Position numbers and translations under genes: made by a program. DNA of 64,000 bases from Triglochin maritima (lineage: Eukaryota > Streptophyta > Magnoliopsida > Alismatales > Juncaginaceae). The notes under the pieces were generated by a model that was not told where the DNA came from, ran no database searches, and saw only the letters and a list, made by a program, of their open reading frames with translations. Shown here one piece after another: positions 41,101 to 54,924 of the stretch (position 1 is its first letter; each line of letters opens with the position of its first letter). The stretch is from positions 17,192,001-17,256,000 of the forward strand of contig OY821788.1 in the NCBI GenBank assembly GCA_963682175.1, in the 5' to 3' direction.

Positions 41101-44100
41101 CACTCTTCTCCCTCTCTCTGTCTCATTCTATCTCCTTCTTCCTCCATCCCTCCTCCATCTCCCTCTACTTCTCTCTCCTTGTCCATGTCTCTCTCACTCC
41201 ATCGTACTCTCTCTCTCTCCTCCTCCTTCTTCTCTCTCTTTCCTTCTCTCTCTCCTCCTCGTCTACCTCTCCTCTCCTCGTCTCCTTCTCGCTCTCCTTC
41301 TCCCTCTCTCTCCTTCTCTATTGTTCTCTCTGCTTCTCCGTCTAGCTCACTTACCGACTCCCTCACTCTTTCTCCCTCTCTCCTTCTCTTTCTCTCTCTC
41401 TCTCCTCTCTACACTTCTCGCTCTAATTCACTCTCCCCCTTCTCCGTTTCACTCCCTCCTTGTCGCTCTCCTTCTCCCTCTCTCTCCTTCTCTATTGTTC
41501 TCTCTACTTCTCCATCTCTCCTTGCCCTTCTCACTCTCTCCCCCTCCGTCCACCTCTCCTCTCTCTCCTTCTCCTTCTAGCTTTCTCTCTCCGTCCCTCT
41601 CTCCTTGCTTCCCCATTTCCTTCTCTCTCGTCCCACACTCTCCTTCCCCCTCTCCCCTCATACTCCATGTTTTTCGCTCTCTTGTTGTCCCGCGCTCTCT
41701 CCTTCCCACTCCTCACTCTGATTCTCTCTTCCCTTCTATCTTCTCTCTCCTTATCCTTCACTCTTCGTCTTCCATCTCCTTCCCTCTCTCTCCTTCTCCT
41801 CTACTTCAATACCTCTCCTTCTCTTTCCCCTTCTCCTTCTCTCTCCCTCGCTTGCCTTCTCCTCTTGCTTCTCTCCCTCTCTCTCCTTCTCCTCCACATC
41901 TCCACTCTTCTCCCTCTCTCCGTCTCCTTCTTCCTCCTTCCCTCTCCCATCTCCCTCTACTTCTCTCTCCTTGTCCATCTCTCTCTCCCCTCCTCTCTCA
42001 CTCTATCGTACTCTCTCGCTCTCCTCCTCCTTCTTCTCTCTCTTTCCTTCTCTCTCTCCTCCTCCTCTATCTCTCCTCTCCTCGTCTCCTTCTCGCTCTC
42101 CACCCCTCTCACTCCCATTGTCCTTCTCTCTCTCTCTCTCCTTATCTACTCTCCCCTTCTCCTTCTCTCCGTGTGCCCTTATTCTTCTCTACTTGCCGTC
42201 TCTCTTGTTCTCCTTCTCCCACCTCCTCTCCCCTTCTTCTCCATCCTCCTCTCCCTCCTCTCCCTCCTTCTCTTTCTCTCATCTCTCTCCTTCTGCTTCG
42301 CTTGTCCTTCTCTCTCCTCCTCCCTCTTCTTTTCCTCTCCGTCACCTTCACTCTCTTTCACATCCCTTTCGTTCTCCTTCTCTCTCCCCCTTCTCCTTCC
42401 CTCTATTTCTCTCTCTACTTCTCCTTCTCCCTCCCTCTTTCCTTCTCTCCTTCCCTTCCAGTTTCCTCTTCCTTCTCTCTCTCCTTCTCCTTGTCTTTCT
42501 CCGTCTAGCTCACTTATCGACTCCCTCACTCGTTCTCCCTCTCTTCTTTTCTTTCTCTCTCTCCTCTCTCCACTTCTCTCTCCAATTCACTCTCTCCCGT
42601 CTCCGTTTCACTCCCTCCTTGTCGCTCTCCTTCTCCCTCTCTCTCCTTCTCTATTGTTCTCTCTGCTTCTCCGTCTCTCCTTGCCCTTCTCACTCTCTCC
42701 CCGTCCGTCCACCTCTCCTCTCTCTCCTTCTCCTTCTAGATCTCTCTCTCCGTCCCTCTCTCCTTGTTTCCCCATTTCCTTCTCTCTCGTCCCACACTCT
42801 CCTTCTCCCTCTCCCTCCTTCTCCATGTTTTCACTCTCTTGTTGTCCTGCGCTCTCTCCTTCCCACTCCTCTCTCTGATTCTCTCTTCCCTTCTATCTTC
42901 TCTCTCCTTATCCTTCACTCTTCGTCTTCCATCTCCTTCCCTCTCTCTCCTTCTCCTCTACTTCAATACCTCTCCTTCTCTTTCCCCTTCTCCTTCTCTC
43001 TCCCTCGCTTGCCTTCTCCTCTTGCTTCTCTCCCTCTCTCTCCTTCCCATCTCCACTCTTCTCCCTCTCTCCGTCTCCTTCTTCTTCCTTCCCTCCCCGA
43101 TCTCCCTCTACTTCTCTCTCCTTGTCCATCTCTCTCTCCCCTCCACTCTCACTCTATCGTACTCTCTCGCTCTCCTCCTCCTTCTTCTCTCTCTTTACTT
43201 CTCTCTCTCCTCCTCCTCTATCTCTCCTCTCCTCATCTCCTTCTCTCTCTCCCTCCTCCTCTCCCGTTCTTCTCCCTCCTCCTCTCCCTCCTTCTCTTCT
43301 CTCATCTCTCTCCATCTGCTTCGCTTGTCCTTCTCTCTCCTCCTCCCTCTTCTTTTCCACTCCGTCACCTTCACTCTGTCTCACTGCTCTCGTTCTCTTT
43401 CTCTCTCCCCCTTTTCCTTCCCTCTATTTCTCTCTCTACTTCTCCTTCTCCCTCCCTATTTCCTTCTCTCCTTCCCTTCCAGTCTCCTCTTCCTTCTCTC
43501 TCTCCTTCTCCTTGTCTTTCTCCGTCTAGCTCACTTACCGACTCCCTCACTCTTCTCTCCCTCTCCCCTCCTCTCTCACTCTATCGTACTCTCTCGCTCT
43601 CCTCCTCCTTCTTCTCTCTCTTTCCTTCTCTCTCTCCTCCTCCTCCTCTATCTCTCCTCTCCTCGTCTCCTTCTCGCTCTCCTCCACTCTCACTCCCATT
43701 GTCCTTCTCTCTCTCTCTCTCCATATCTACTCTCCCCTTCTCCTTCTCTCCGTGTGCCCTTATTCTTCTCTCCTTGCCCTCTCTCTTGTTCTGCTTCTCC
43801 CTCCTCCTCTCCCCTTCTTCTCCCTCCTCCTCTCCCTCCTCTCCCTCCTTCTTTTTCTCTCATCGCTCTCCTTCTCTGACCTCCTCCCTCTTCTTTTCCT
43901 CTCCGCCACCTTAACTCTCTCTCACTCCTCTCATTCTCCTTCTCTCTCCCCCTTCCCCTTCCCTCTATTTCTCTCTCTACTTCTCCCTCTCCCTCCCGCT
44001 TTCCTTCTCTCCTTCCCTTCCAGTCTCCTCTTCCTTCTCTCTCTCCTTCTCCTTGTCTTTCTCCGTCTAGCTCACTTACCGCCTCCCTCACTCTTTCTCC

Positions 44101-44946
44101 CGCTCTCCTTCTCTTTCTCTTTCTCCTCTCTCCACTTCTCACTCTAATTCACTCTCTCCCCTTCTCCGTCTAGCTCACTTACCGACTCCCTCACTCTTTC
44201 TCCCTCTCTCCTTCTCTTTCTCTCTCTCTCCTATCTCCACTTCTCGCTCTAATTCACTCTCTCCCTTCTACGTTTCACTCCCTCCTTGTCGCTCTCCTTC
44301 TCCCTCTCTCTCCTTCTCTATTGTTCTCTCTACTTCTGCATCTCTCCTTGCCCTTCTCACTCTCTCCCCCTTCGTCCACCTCTCCTCTCTCTCCTTCTCC
44401 TTCTAGCTCTCTCTCTCCGTCCGTCTCTCCTTGTTTCCCCATTTCCTTCTCTCTCGTCCCACACTCTCCTTCTCCCTCTCCCATCCTTCTCCTTGTTTTT
44501 CACTCTCTTGTTGTCCCGCGCTCTCTCCTTCCCACTCCTCTCTCTGCTTCTCTCTTCCCTTCATTCTTCTCTATCCTTATCCTTCACTCTTCGTCTTCCA
44601 TCTCCTTCCCTCTCTCTCCTTCTCCTCTACTTCAATACCTCTCCTTCTCTTTCCCCTTCTCCTTCTCTCTCCCTCGCTTGCCTTCTCCTCTTGCTTCTCT
44701 CCCTCTCTCTCCTTCTCCTTCCCATCTCCACTCTTCTCCCACTCTCCGTCTCCTTCTCTCTCCTTCTTTGTCCTTCCCTCCCCCATCTCCCTCTACTTCT
44801 CTCTCCTTGTCCATCTCTCTCTTCCCTCCTCTCTCACTCTATCGTACTCGCTCGCTCTCCTCCTCCTTCTTCTCTCTCTTTCCTTCTCTCTCTCCTCCTC
44901 CACTCCTCGTCTCCTTCTCGCTCTCCTCCCCTCTCACTCCCATTGT

Positions 44947-44987
<41 letters not shown>

Positions 44988-47900
44988 TGACTACTCTCCC
45001 CTTCTCCTTCTCTCCGTGTTCCCTTATTCTTCTCTCCTTGCCCTCTCTCTTGTTCTCATTCTCCCTCCTCCTCTCCCCTTCTTCTCCCTCCTCCTCTCCC
45101 TCCTCTCCCTCCTTCTCTTTCTCTCATCTCTCTCCTTCCGCTTCGCTTTTCCTTCTCTCTCCTACTCCCTCTTCTTTTCCTCTCCGTCACCTTCACTCTC
45201 TCTCACTCCTCTCGTTCTCCTTCTCTCTCCCCCTTCTCCTTCCCTCTATTTCTCTCTCTACTTCTCCTTCTCCCTCCCTCTTTCCTTCTCTCCTTTCCTT
45301 CCAGTCTCCTCTTCCTTCTCTCTCTCCTTCTCCTTGTCTTTCTCCGTCTATCTCACTTACCGACTCCCTCACTCTTTCTCCCTCTCTCCTTCTCTTTCTC
45401 TCTCTCCTCTCTCTACTTCTCTCTCTAATTCATTCTCTCCCCTTCTCCGTTTCAACCCCTCCTTGTGGCTCTCCTTCTCCCTCTCTCTCCTTCTCTATTG
45501 CTCTCTGCTTCTGCATCTCTCCTTGCCCCTCTCACTCTCTCCCCCTCCGTCCACCTCTCCTCTGTCTCCTTCTCCTCCTAGCTCTCTCTCTCCGTCCCTC
45601 TCTCCTTGTTTCCCCATTTCCTTCTCTCTCGTCCCACACTCTCCTTCTCCCTCTCCCCTCCTTCTCCTTGTTTTTCACTCTCTTGTTGTCCCGCGCTCTC
45701 TCCTTCCCACTCCTCTCTCTGATTCTCTCTTCCTTTCTATCTTCTCTCTCCTTATCCTTCACTCTTCGTCTTCCATCTCCTTCCTTCCCTCTCTCTCCTT
45801 CTCCTCTACTTCAATACCTCTCGTTCTCTTTCCCCTTCTCCTTCTCTCTCCCTCGCTTGCCTTCTCCTCTTGCTTCTCTCCCTCTCTCTCCTTCTCCTTC
45901 CCATCTCCACTCTTCTCCCTCTCTCCGTCTCCTTCTCTCTCCTTCTTTGTCCTTCCCTCCCCCATCTCCCTCTACTTCTCTCTCCTTGTCCATCTCTCTC
46001 TTCCCTCCTCTCTCACTCTATCTTACTCTCTCGTTCTCCTCCTCCTTCTTCTCTCTCTTCTTTCTCTCTCTCCTCCTCCTCTATCTCTCCTCTCCTCGTC
46101 TCCTTCTCGCTCTCCTCCCCTCTCACTGCCATTGTCCTTCTCTCTCTCTCTCTCCTTATCTACTCTCCCCTTCTCCTTCTCTCCGTGTGCCCTTATTCTT
46201 CTCTCCTTGCCCTCTCTCTTGTTCTCCTTCTCCCTCCTCCTCTCCCCTTCTTCTCTCTCCTCCTCTCCCTCCTTCTCTTTCTCTCATCTCTCTCCTTCTG
46301 CTTCGCTTGTCCTTCTCTCTCCTCCTCCCTCTTCTTTTCCTCTCCGTCACCTTCACTCTCTCTCACTCCTCTCGTTCTCCTTCTCTCTCCCCCTTCTCCT
46401 TCCCTCTATTTCTCTCTCTACTTCTCCTTCTCCCTCCCTCTTTCCTTCTCTCCTTTCCTTCCAGTCTCCTCTTCCTTCTCTCTCTCCTTCTCCTTGTCTT
46501 TCTCCGTCTAGCTCACTTACTGACTCCCTCACTCTTTCTCCCTCTCTCCTTCTCTTTCTCTCTCTCCTCTCTCTACTTCTCTCTCTAATTCATTCTCTCC
46601 CCTTCTCCGTTTCAACCCCTCCTTGTGGCTCTCCTCCCTCTCTCTCCTTCTCTATTGCTCTCTGCTTCTGCATCTCTCCTTGCCCCTCTCACTCTCTCCC
46701 CCTCCGTCCACCTCTCCTCTGTCTCCTTCTCCTCCTAGCTCTCTCTCTCCGTCCCTCTCTCCTTGTTTCCCCATTTCCTTCTCTCTCGTCCCACACTCTC
46801 CTTCTCCCTCTCCCCTCCTTCTCCTTGTTTTTCACTCTCTTGTTGTCCCGCGCTCTCTCCTTCCCACTCCTCTCTCTGATTCTCTCTTCCCTTCTATCTT
46901 CTCTCTCCTTATCCTTCACTCTTCGTCTTCCATCTCCTTCCCTCTCTCTCCTTCTCCTCTACTTCAATACCTCTCCTTCTCTTTCCCCTTCTCCTTCTCT
47001 CTCCCTCGCTTGCCTTCTCCTCTTGCTTCTCTCCCTCTCTCTCCTTCTCATTCCCATCTCCACTCTTCTCTCTCTCTCCGTCTCCTTCTCTCTCCTTCTG
47101 CCTCCTTCCCTCCCCCATCTCCCTTTACTTCTCTCTCCTTGTCCATCTCTCTCTCCCCTCCTCTGTCGCTCTATCGTACTCTCTCGCTCTCCTCCTCCTT
47201 CTTCTCTCTCTTTCCATCTCTCTCTCTCTCCTCCTCCTCTATCTCTCCTCTCCTCGTCTCCTTCTCGCTCTCCTCCCCTCTCACTCCCATTATCATTCTC
47301 TCTCTCTCTCTCTCCTTATCTATCTCCCCTTCTCCTTTTCTCCGTGTGCCGTTATTCTTCTCCTTGCCCCCTCTCCTCTCCCCTTCTTCTCCCTCCTCCT
47401 CTCCCCTTCTTCTCCCTCCTCCTCTCCCTCCTCTCCCTCCTTCTCTTTCTCTCATCTCTCTCCTTCTGCTTCGCTTGTCCTTCTCTCTCCTCCTCCCTCT
47501 TCTTTTCCTCTCCGTCACCTTCACTCTCTCACTCCTCTCGTTCTCCTTCTCTCTCCCCCTTCTCCTTCCCTCTATTTCTTTCTCTACATCTCCTTCTCCC
47601 TCCCTCTTTCCTTCTCTCCTTCCCTTCCAGTCTCCTCTTCCTTCTCTCTCTCCTTCTCCTTGTCTTTCTCCGTCTAGCTCACTTACCGACTCCCTCACTC
47701 TTTCTCCCTCTCTCCTTCTCTTTCTGTCTCTCCTCTCTCCACTTCTCGCTCTAATTCACTCTCTCCCCTTCTCCGTTTCACTCACTCCTTGTCGCTCTCC
47801 TTCTCCCTCTCTCTCCTTCTCTATCGTTCTCTCTACTTCTCCATCTCTCCTTACCCTTCTCACTCTCTCCCCCTCCGTCCACCTCTCCTCTCTCTCCTTC

Positions 47901-48445
47901 TGCTTCTAGCTCTCTCTCTCTCTCCGTCCCTCTCTCCTTGTTTCCCCATTTCCTTCTCTCTCGTCCCACACTCTCCTTCTCTCTCCCCTCCTCCTTGTTT
48001 TTCACTCTCTTGTTGTCCCGCGCTCTCTCCTTCCCACTCCACTCTCTGATTCTCTCTTCCCTTCTATCTTCTCTCTCCTTATCCCTCACTCTTCGTCTTC
48101 CATCTCCTTCCCTCTCTCTCCTTCTCCTCTACTTCAATACCTCTCCTTCTCTTTCCCCTTCTCCTTCTCTCTCCCTCGCTTGCCTTCTCCTCTTGCTTCT
48201 CTCCTTCTCTCTCCTTCTCCTTCCCATCTCCACTCTTCTCCCTCTCTCCGTCTCCTTCTCTCTCCTTCTTCCTCCTTCCCTCCCCCATCTCCCTCTACTT
48301 CTCTCTCCTTGTCCATCTCTCTCTCCCCTCCTCTCTCACTCTATCGTACTCTCTCGCTCTCCTGCTCCTCCTTCTCTCTCTCCTCCTCCTCTATCTCTCC
48401 TCTCCTCGTCTCCTTCTCGCTCTCCTCCCCTCTCACTCCCATTGT

Positions 48446-48484
<39 letters not shown>

Positions 48485-51357
48485 TATCTACTCTCCCCTT
48501 CTCCATCTCTCCGTGTGCCCTTATTCTTCTCTCCTTGCCCTCTCTCTTGTTCTCCTTCTCCCTCCTCCTCTCCCCTTCTTCTCCCTCCTCCTCTCCCTCC
48601 TTCTCTTTCTCTCATCTCTCTCCTTCTGCTTCGCTTGTCCTTCTCTCTCCTCCTCCCTCTTCTTTTCCTCTCCGTCACCTTCACTCTCTCTCACTCCTCT
48701 CGTTCTCCTTCTCCTCTACTTCAATACCTCTCCTTCTCTTTCCCCTTCTCCTTCTCTCTCTCACTTGTCTTCTCCTCTTGCTTCTCTCCCTCTCTCTCTC
48801 CTTCTCCTTCCCATCTCCACTCTTCTCCCTCCCTCCGTCTCCTTCTCTCTCATTCTTCCTCCTTCCCTCCCCCATCTCCATCTACTTCTCTCTCCTTGTC
48901 CATCCCTCTCTCCCCTCCTCTCTCACTCTATCGTACTCTCTCGCTCTCCTGCTCCTCCTTCTCTCTCTCCTCCTCCTCTATCTCTCCTCTCCTCGTCTCC
49001 TTCTCTCTCTTCTCCCCTCCCACTCCCATTGTCCTTCTCTATCTCTCTCTCTCTCTCCTTATCTACTCTCCCCTTCTCCATCTCTCCGTGTGCCCTTATT
49101 CTTCTATCCTTGCCCTCTCTCTTGTTCTCCTCCTCCTCTCCCCTTCTTCTCCCTCCTCCTCTCCCAACTTCTCTTTCTCTCATCTCTCTCCTTCTGCTTC
49201 GCTTGTCCTTCTCTCTCCTCCTCCCTCTTCTTTTCCTCTCCGTCACCTTCACTCTCTCTCACTCCTCTTGTTCTCCTTCTCTCTCCCCCTTCTCCTTCCC
49301 TCTATTTCTCTCTCTACTTCTCCTTCTCCCTCCCTCTTTCCTTCTCTCCTTCCCTTCCAGTCTCCTCTTCCTTCTCTCTCTCCTTCTCCTTGTCATTCTC
49401 CGTGTAGCTCACTTACCGACTCCCTCACTCTTTCTCCCTGTCTCCTTCTCTTTCTCTCTCTCCTCTCTCCACTTCTCGCTCTAATTCACTCTCTCCCCTT
49501 CTCTGTTTCTCTCTCTCCTTGTCGCTCTCATTCTCCCTCTCTCTCTCCTCTCTCTCCACTTCTCTCTCTAATTCACTCTCTCCCCTTCTCCGTTTCACTC
49601 CCTCCTTGTCGCTCTCCTTCTCCCTCTCTCTCCTTCTATATTGTTCTCTCTGCTTCTCCATCTCTCCTTGCCCTTCTCACTCTCTCCCCCTCCGTCCACC
49701 TCTCCTCTCTCTCCTTCTCCTCCTAGCTCTCTCTCTCCATCCCTCTCTCCTTGTTTCCCCATTTCCTTGTCTCTCGTCCCACACTCTCCTTCTCTCTCCC
49801 CTCCTTCTCCTTGTTTTTCACTCTCTTGTTGTCCCGCGCTCTTTCCTTCCCACTCCACTCTCTGATACTATCTTCCCTTCTATCTTCTCTCTACTTATCC
49901 CTCACTCTTCGTCTTCCATCTCCTACCCTCTCTCTCCTTCTCTTTCCCCTTCTCCTTCTCTCTCCCTCGCTTGCCTTCTCTTCTTGTTTCTCTCCCTCTC
50001 TCTCCTTCTCCTTCCCATCTCCACTCTTCTCCCTCTCTCCGTCTCCTTCTCTCTCCTTCTTCCTCCTTCCCTCCCCCATCTCCCTCTACTTCTCTCTCCT
50101 TGTCCATCTCTCCCTCCCCTCCTCTCTCACTCTATCGTATTCTCTCGCTCTCCTCCTTCTTCTCTCTCTTTCCTTCTCTCTCTCCTCCTCCTCTATCTCT
50201 CCCCTCCTCGTTTCCTTCTCGCTCTCCTCCCCTCTCACTCCTATTGTCCTTCTCTCTCTTTCTCTCCTTATCTACTCTCCCCTTCTCCTTCCCTCTGTGT
50301 GGCCTTATTCTTCTCTCCTTGACTTCTCTCTTGTTCTCCTTCTCCCTCCTCCTCTCCCCTTCTTCTCCCTCCTCCTCTCCCTCCTCTCCCTCCTTCTCTT
50401 TCTCTCATCTCTCTCCTTCTGCTTTGCTTGTCCTTCTCTCTCCTCCTCCCACTTCTTTTCCTCTCCGTCACCTTCACTCTCTCACTCCTCTCGTTCTCCT
50501 TCTCTCTCCCCCTTCTCCTTCCCTTCCAGTCTCCTCTTCCTTCTCTCTCTCCTTCTCCTTGTCTTTTTCCGTCTACCTCACTTACCGACTCCCTCACTCT
50601 TTCTCCCTCTCTCCTTCTCTTTCTCTCTCTCCTCTCTCCACGTCTCGCTCTAATTCACTCTCTCCCCTTCTCGGTTTCACTCCCTCGTCGCTCTCCTTCT
50701 CCCTCTCTCTCCTTCTCTATTGTTCTCTCTGCTTCTCCATCTCTCCTTGCCCTTCTCACTCTCTCCCCCTCCGTCCACCTCTCCTCTCTCTCCTTCTCCT
50801 TCTAGCTCTCTCTCTCTCCGTCCCTCTCTCCTTGTTTCCCCATTTCCTTCTCTCTCGTCCCACACTCTCCTTCTCTCTCCCCTCCTCCTTGTTTTTCACT
50901 CTCTTGTTGTCCCGCGCTCTCCCCTTCCCACTCCACTCTCTGATTCTCTCTTCCCTTCTATATTCTCTCTACTTATCCTTCCCTCTTCGTATTCCATCTC
51001 CTTCCCTCTCTCTCCTTCTCCTCTACTTCAATACCTCTCCTTCTCTTTCCCCTTCTCCTTCTCTCTCCCTCGCTTGCCTTCTCCTCTGGCTTCTCGCCCT
51101 CTCTCTCCTCTCTTTCCCATCTCCACTCTTCTCCCTCTCTCCGTCTCCTTCTCTCTCCTTCTTCCTCCTTCCCTCCCCCATCTCCCTCTACTTCTCTCTC
51201 CTTGTCCACCTCTCTCTCCCTCCTCTCTCACTCTATCGTACTCTCTCGCTCTCCTGCTCCTCCTTCTCTCTCTTTCCTTCTCTTTCTCCTCCTCCTCCTC
51301 TATCTCTCCTCTCCTCGTCTACTTCTCGCTCTCCTCCCCTCTCACTCCCATTGTCCT

Positions 51358-51411
<54 letters not shown>

Positions 51412-54400
51412 TATCTACTCTCCCATTCTCCATCTCTCCGTGTGCCCTTATTCTTCTCTCGTTGCCCTCTCTCTTGTTCTCCTTTTCCCTCCTCCTCTCC
51501 CCTTCTTCTCCCTCCTCCTCTCCCTCCTCTCCCTCCTCTCCCTCCTTCTCTTTCTCTCATCTCTCTCCTTCTGCTTCGCTTGTCCTTCTCTCTCCTCCTC
51601 CCTCTTCTTTTCCTCTCCGTCACCTTCACTCTCTCTCACTCCTCTCGTTCTACTTCTCTCTCCCCTTCTCCTTCCCTCCATTTCTCTCTCTACTTCTCCA
51701 TCTCCCTCCCTCTTTCCTTCTCTCCTTCCCTTCCAGTCTCCTCTTCCTTCTCTCTCTCCTTCTCCTTGTCTTTCTCCGTCTACCTCACTTACCGACTCCC
51801 TCACTCTTTCTCCCTCTCTCCTTCTCTTTCTCTCTCTCCTCTCTCCACTTCTCGCTCTAATTCACTCTCTCCCCTTCTCGGTTTCACTCCCTCGTCGCTC
51901 TCCTTCTCCCTCTCTCTCCTTCTCTATTGTTCTCTCTGCTTCTCCAACTCTCCTTGACCTTCTCACTCTCTCCCCCTCCGTCCACCTCTCCTCTCTCTCC
52001 TTCTCCTTCTAGCTCTCCCTATCCGTCCCTCTCTCCTTGTTTCCCCATTTCCTTCTCCCTCGCCCCACACTCTCCTTCTCTCTCTCCCCTCCTTCTCCTT
52101 GTTTTTCACTCTCTTGTTGTCCCGCGCTCTCCCCTTCCCACTCCACTCTCTGATTCTCTCTTCCCGTCTATCTTCTCTCTACTTATCCTTCACTCATCGT
52201 CTTCCATCTCCTTCCCTCTCTCTCCTTCTCCTCTACTTCAATACCTCTCCTTCTCCTTCCCCTTCTCCTTCTCTCTCCCTCGCTTGCCTTCTCCTCTTGC
52301 TTCTCTCCCTCTCTCTCCTTCTCCTTCCCATCACCACTCTTCTCCCTCTCTCCGTCTCCTTCTCTCTCCTTCTTCCTCCTTCCCTCCCCCATCTCCCTCT
52401 ACTTCTCTCTCCTTGTCCATCTCTCTCTCCCCTCCTCTCTCACTCTATCGTACTCTCTCACTCTCCTCCTTCTTCTCTCTCTTTCCTTCTCTCTCTCCTC
52501 CTCCTCTCTCTCTCCTCTCCTCGTCTATTTCTCGCTCTCCTCCACTCTCACTCCCATTGTCCTTCTATCTCTCTCTCTCTCTCCTTATCTACTCTCCCCT
52601 TCTCCTTCTCTCTGTGTGCCCTTATTCTTCTCTCCTTGCCCTCTCTCTTGTTCTCCTTCTTCCTCCTCCTCTCCCCTTCTTCTCCCTCCTCCTCTCCCAC
52701 CTCTCCCTCCTTCACTTTCTCTCATCTCTCTCCTTCTGCTTCGCTTGTCCTTCTCTCTCCTCCTCCCTCTTCTTTTCCTCTCTGTCACCTTCACTCTCTC
52801 TCACTCCTCTCGTTCTCCTTCTCTCTCCCCCTTCTCCTTCCCTCTATTTCTCTCTCTACTTCTCCTTCTCCCTCCCTCTTTCCTTCTCTCCTTCCTTTCG
52901 AGTCTCCTCTTCCTTCTCTCTCCTTCTCCTTGTCTTTCTCCGTCTACCTCACTTACCGACTCCCTCACTCTTTCTCCCTCTCTCCTTCTCTTTCTCTCTC
53001 TCCTCTCTCCACGTCTCGCTCTAATTCACTCTCTCCCCTTCTCGGTTTCACTCCCTCGTTGCTCTCCTTCTCCCTCTCTCTCCTTCTCTATTGTTCTCTC
53101 TGCTTCTCCATCTCTCCTTGCCCTTCTCACTCTCTCCCCCTCCGTCCACCTCTCCTCTCTCTCCTTCTCCTTCTAGCTCTCTCTCTCTCCGTCCCTCTCT
53201 CCTTGTTTCCCCATTTCCTTCTCTCTCGTCCCACACACTCCTTCTCACTCTCCCCTCCTTCTCCTTGTTTTTCACTCTCTTGTTGTCCCGCGCTCTCTCC
53301 TTCCCACTCCACTCTCTGATTCTCTCTTCCCTTCTATCTTCTCTCTCCTTATCCTTCACTCGTCCTCTTCTATCTCCTTCCCTCTCTCTCCTTCTCCTCC
53401 ACTTCAATACCTCTCCTTCTCTTTGCCTCGCTTGCCTTCTCCTCTTGCTTCTCTCCCTCTCTCTCCTTCTCCTTCCCATCTCCACTCTTCTCCCTCTCTC
53501 CGTCTCCTTCTCTCTCCTTCTTCCTCCTTCCCTCCCCCATCTCCCTCTACTTCTCTCTCCTTGTCCATCTCCCTCTCCCCTCCTCTCTCACTCTATCGTA
53601 CTCTCTCGCTCTCCTCCTCCTTCTTCTCTCTCTTTCCTTCTTTCTCTCCTACTCCTCTATCTCTCCTCTCCTCGTCTCCTTCTCGCTCTCCTCCCCTCTC
53701 ACTCCCATTGTACTTCTCTCTCTCTCTCTCTGTCTCTCTCCTTATCTACTCTCCCCTTCTCCTTCTCTCCGTGTGCCCTTATTCTTCTCCCTCCTCCTCT
53801 CCCCTTCTTCTCCTTCTCCCTCCTCCTCTCCCCTTCTTCTCCCTCCTCCTCTCCCTGCTCTCCCTCCTTCTCTTTCTCTCATCTCTCTCCTTCTGCTTCG
53901 CTTGTCCTTCTCTCTCCTCCTCCCTCTTCTTTTCCTCTCCGTCACCTTCACTCTCTCTCACTCCTCTCGTTATCCTTCTCTCTCCCCCTTCTCCTTCCCT
54001 CTATTTCTCTCTCTACTTCTCCTTCTCCCTCCCTCTTTCCTTCTCTCCTTCCCTTCCAGTCTCCTCTTCCTTGTCTCTCTCCTTCTCCTTGACTTTCTCC
54101 GTCTAGCTCACTGACCGACTCCCTCACTCTTTCTCCCTCTCTCCTTCTCTTTCTCTATCTCCCCTCTCCACTTCTCGCTCTAATTCACTCTCTCCCCTTC
54201 TCCGTTTCACTCCCTCCTTGTCCCTCTCCTTCTCCCTCTCTCTCCTTCTCTATTATTCTCTCTGCTTCTCCATCTCTCCTTGCCCTTCTCACTCTCTCCC
54301 CCTCCGTCCACCTCTCCTCTCTCTCCTTCTGGCTCTCTCTCTCCGTCCCTCTCTCCTTGTTTCCCCATTTCCTTCTCTCTCGTCCCACACTCTCCTTCTA

Positions 54401-54881
54401 ACTCTCCCCTCCTTCTCCTTGTTTTTCACTCTCTTGTTGTCCCGCGCTCTCTCCTTCCCACTCCACTCTCTGATTCTCTCTTCCCTTCTATCTTCTCTCT
54501 CCTTATCCTTCACTCTTCATCTTCCATCTCCTTCCCTCTCTCTCCTTTCCTCTACTTCAATACCTCTCCTTCTCTTTCCCCTTCTCCTTCTCTCTCCCTC
54601 GCTTGCCTTCTCCTCTTGCTTCCCTCCCTCTCTCTCCTTCTCCTTCCCATCTCCACTCTTCTCCCTCTCTCCGTCTCCTTCTCTCTCCTTCTTCCTCCTT
54701 CCCTCCCCCATCTCCCTCTACTTCTCTCTCCTTGTCCATCTCTCTCTCCCCTCCTCTTCACTTTATCGTACTCTCTCGCTCTCCTGCTCCTTCTTCTCTC
54801 TCTTTCCTTCTCTCTCTCCCCCTCCTCTATCTCTCCTCTCCTCGTCTCCTTCTCGCTCTCCTCCCCTCTCACTCCCATTGT

Positions 54882-54924
<43 letters not shown>

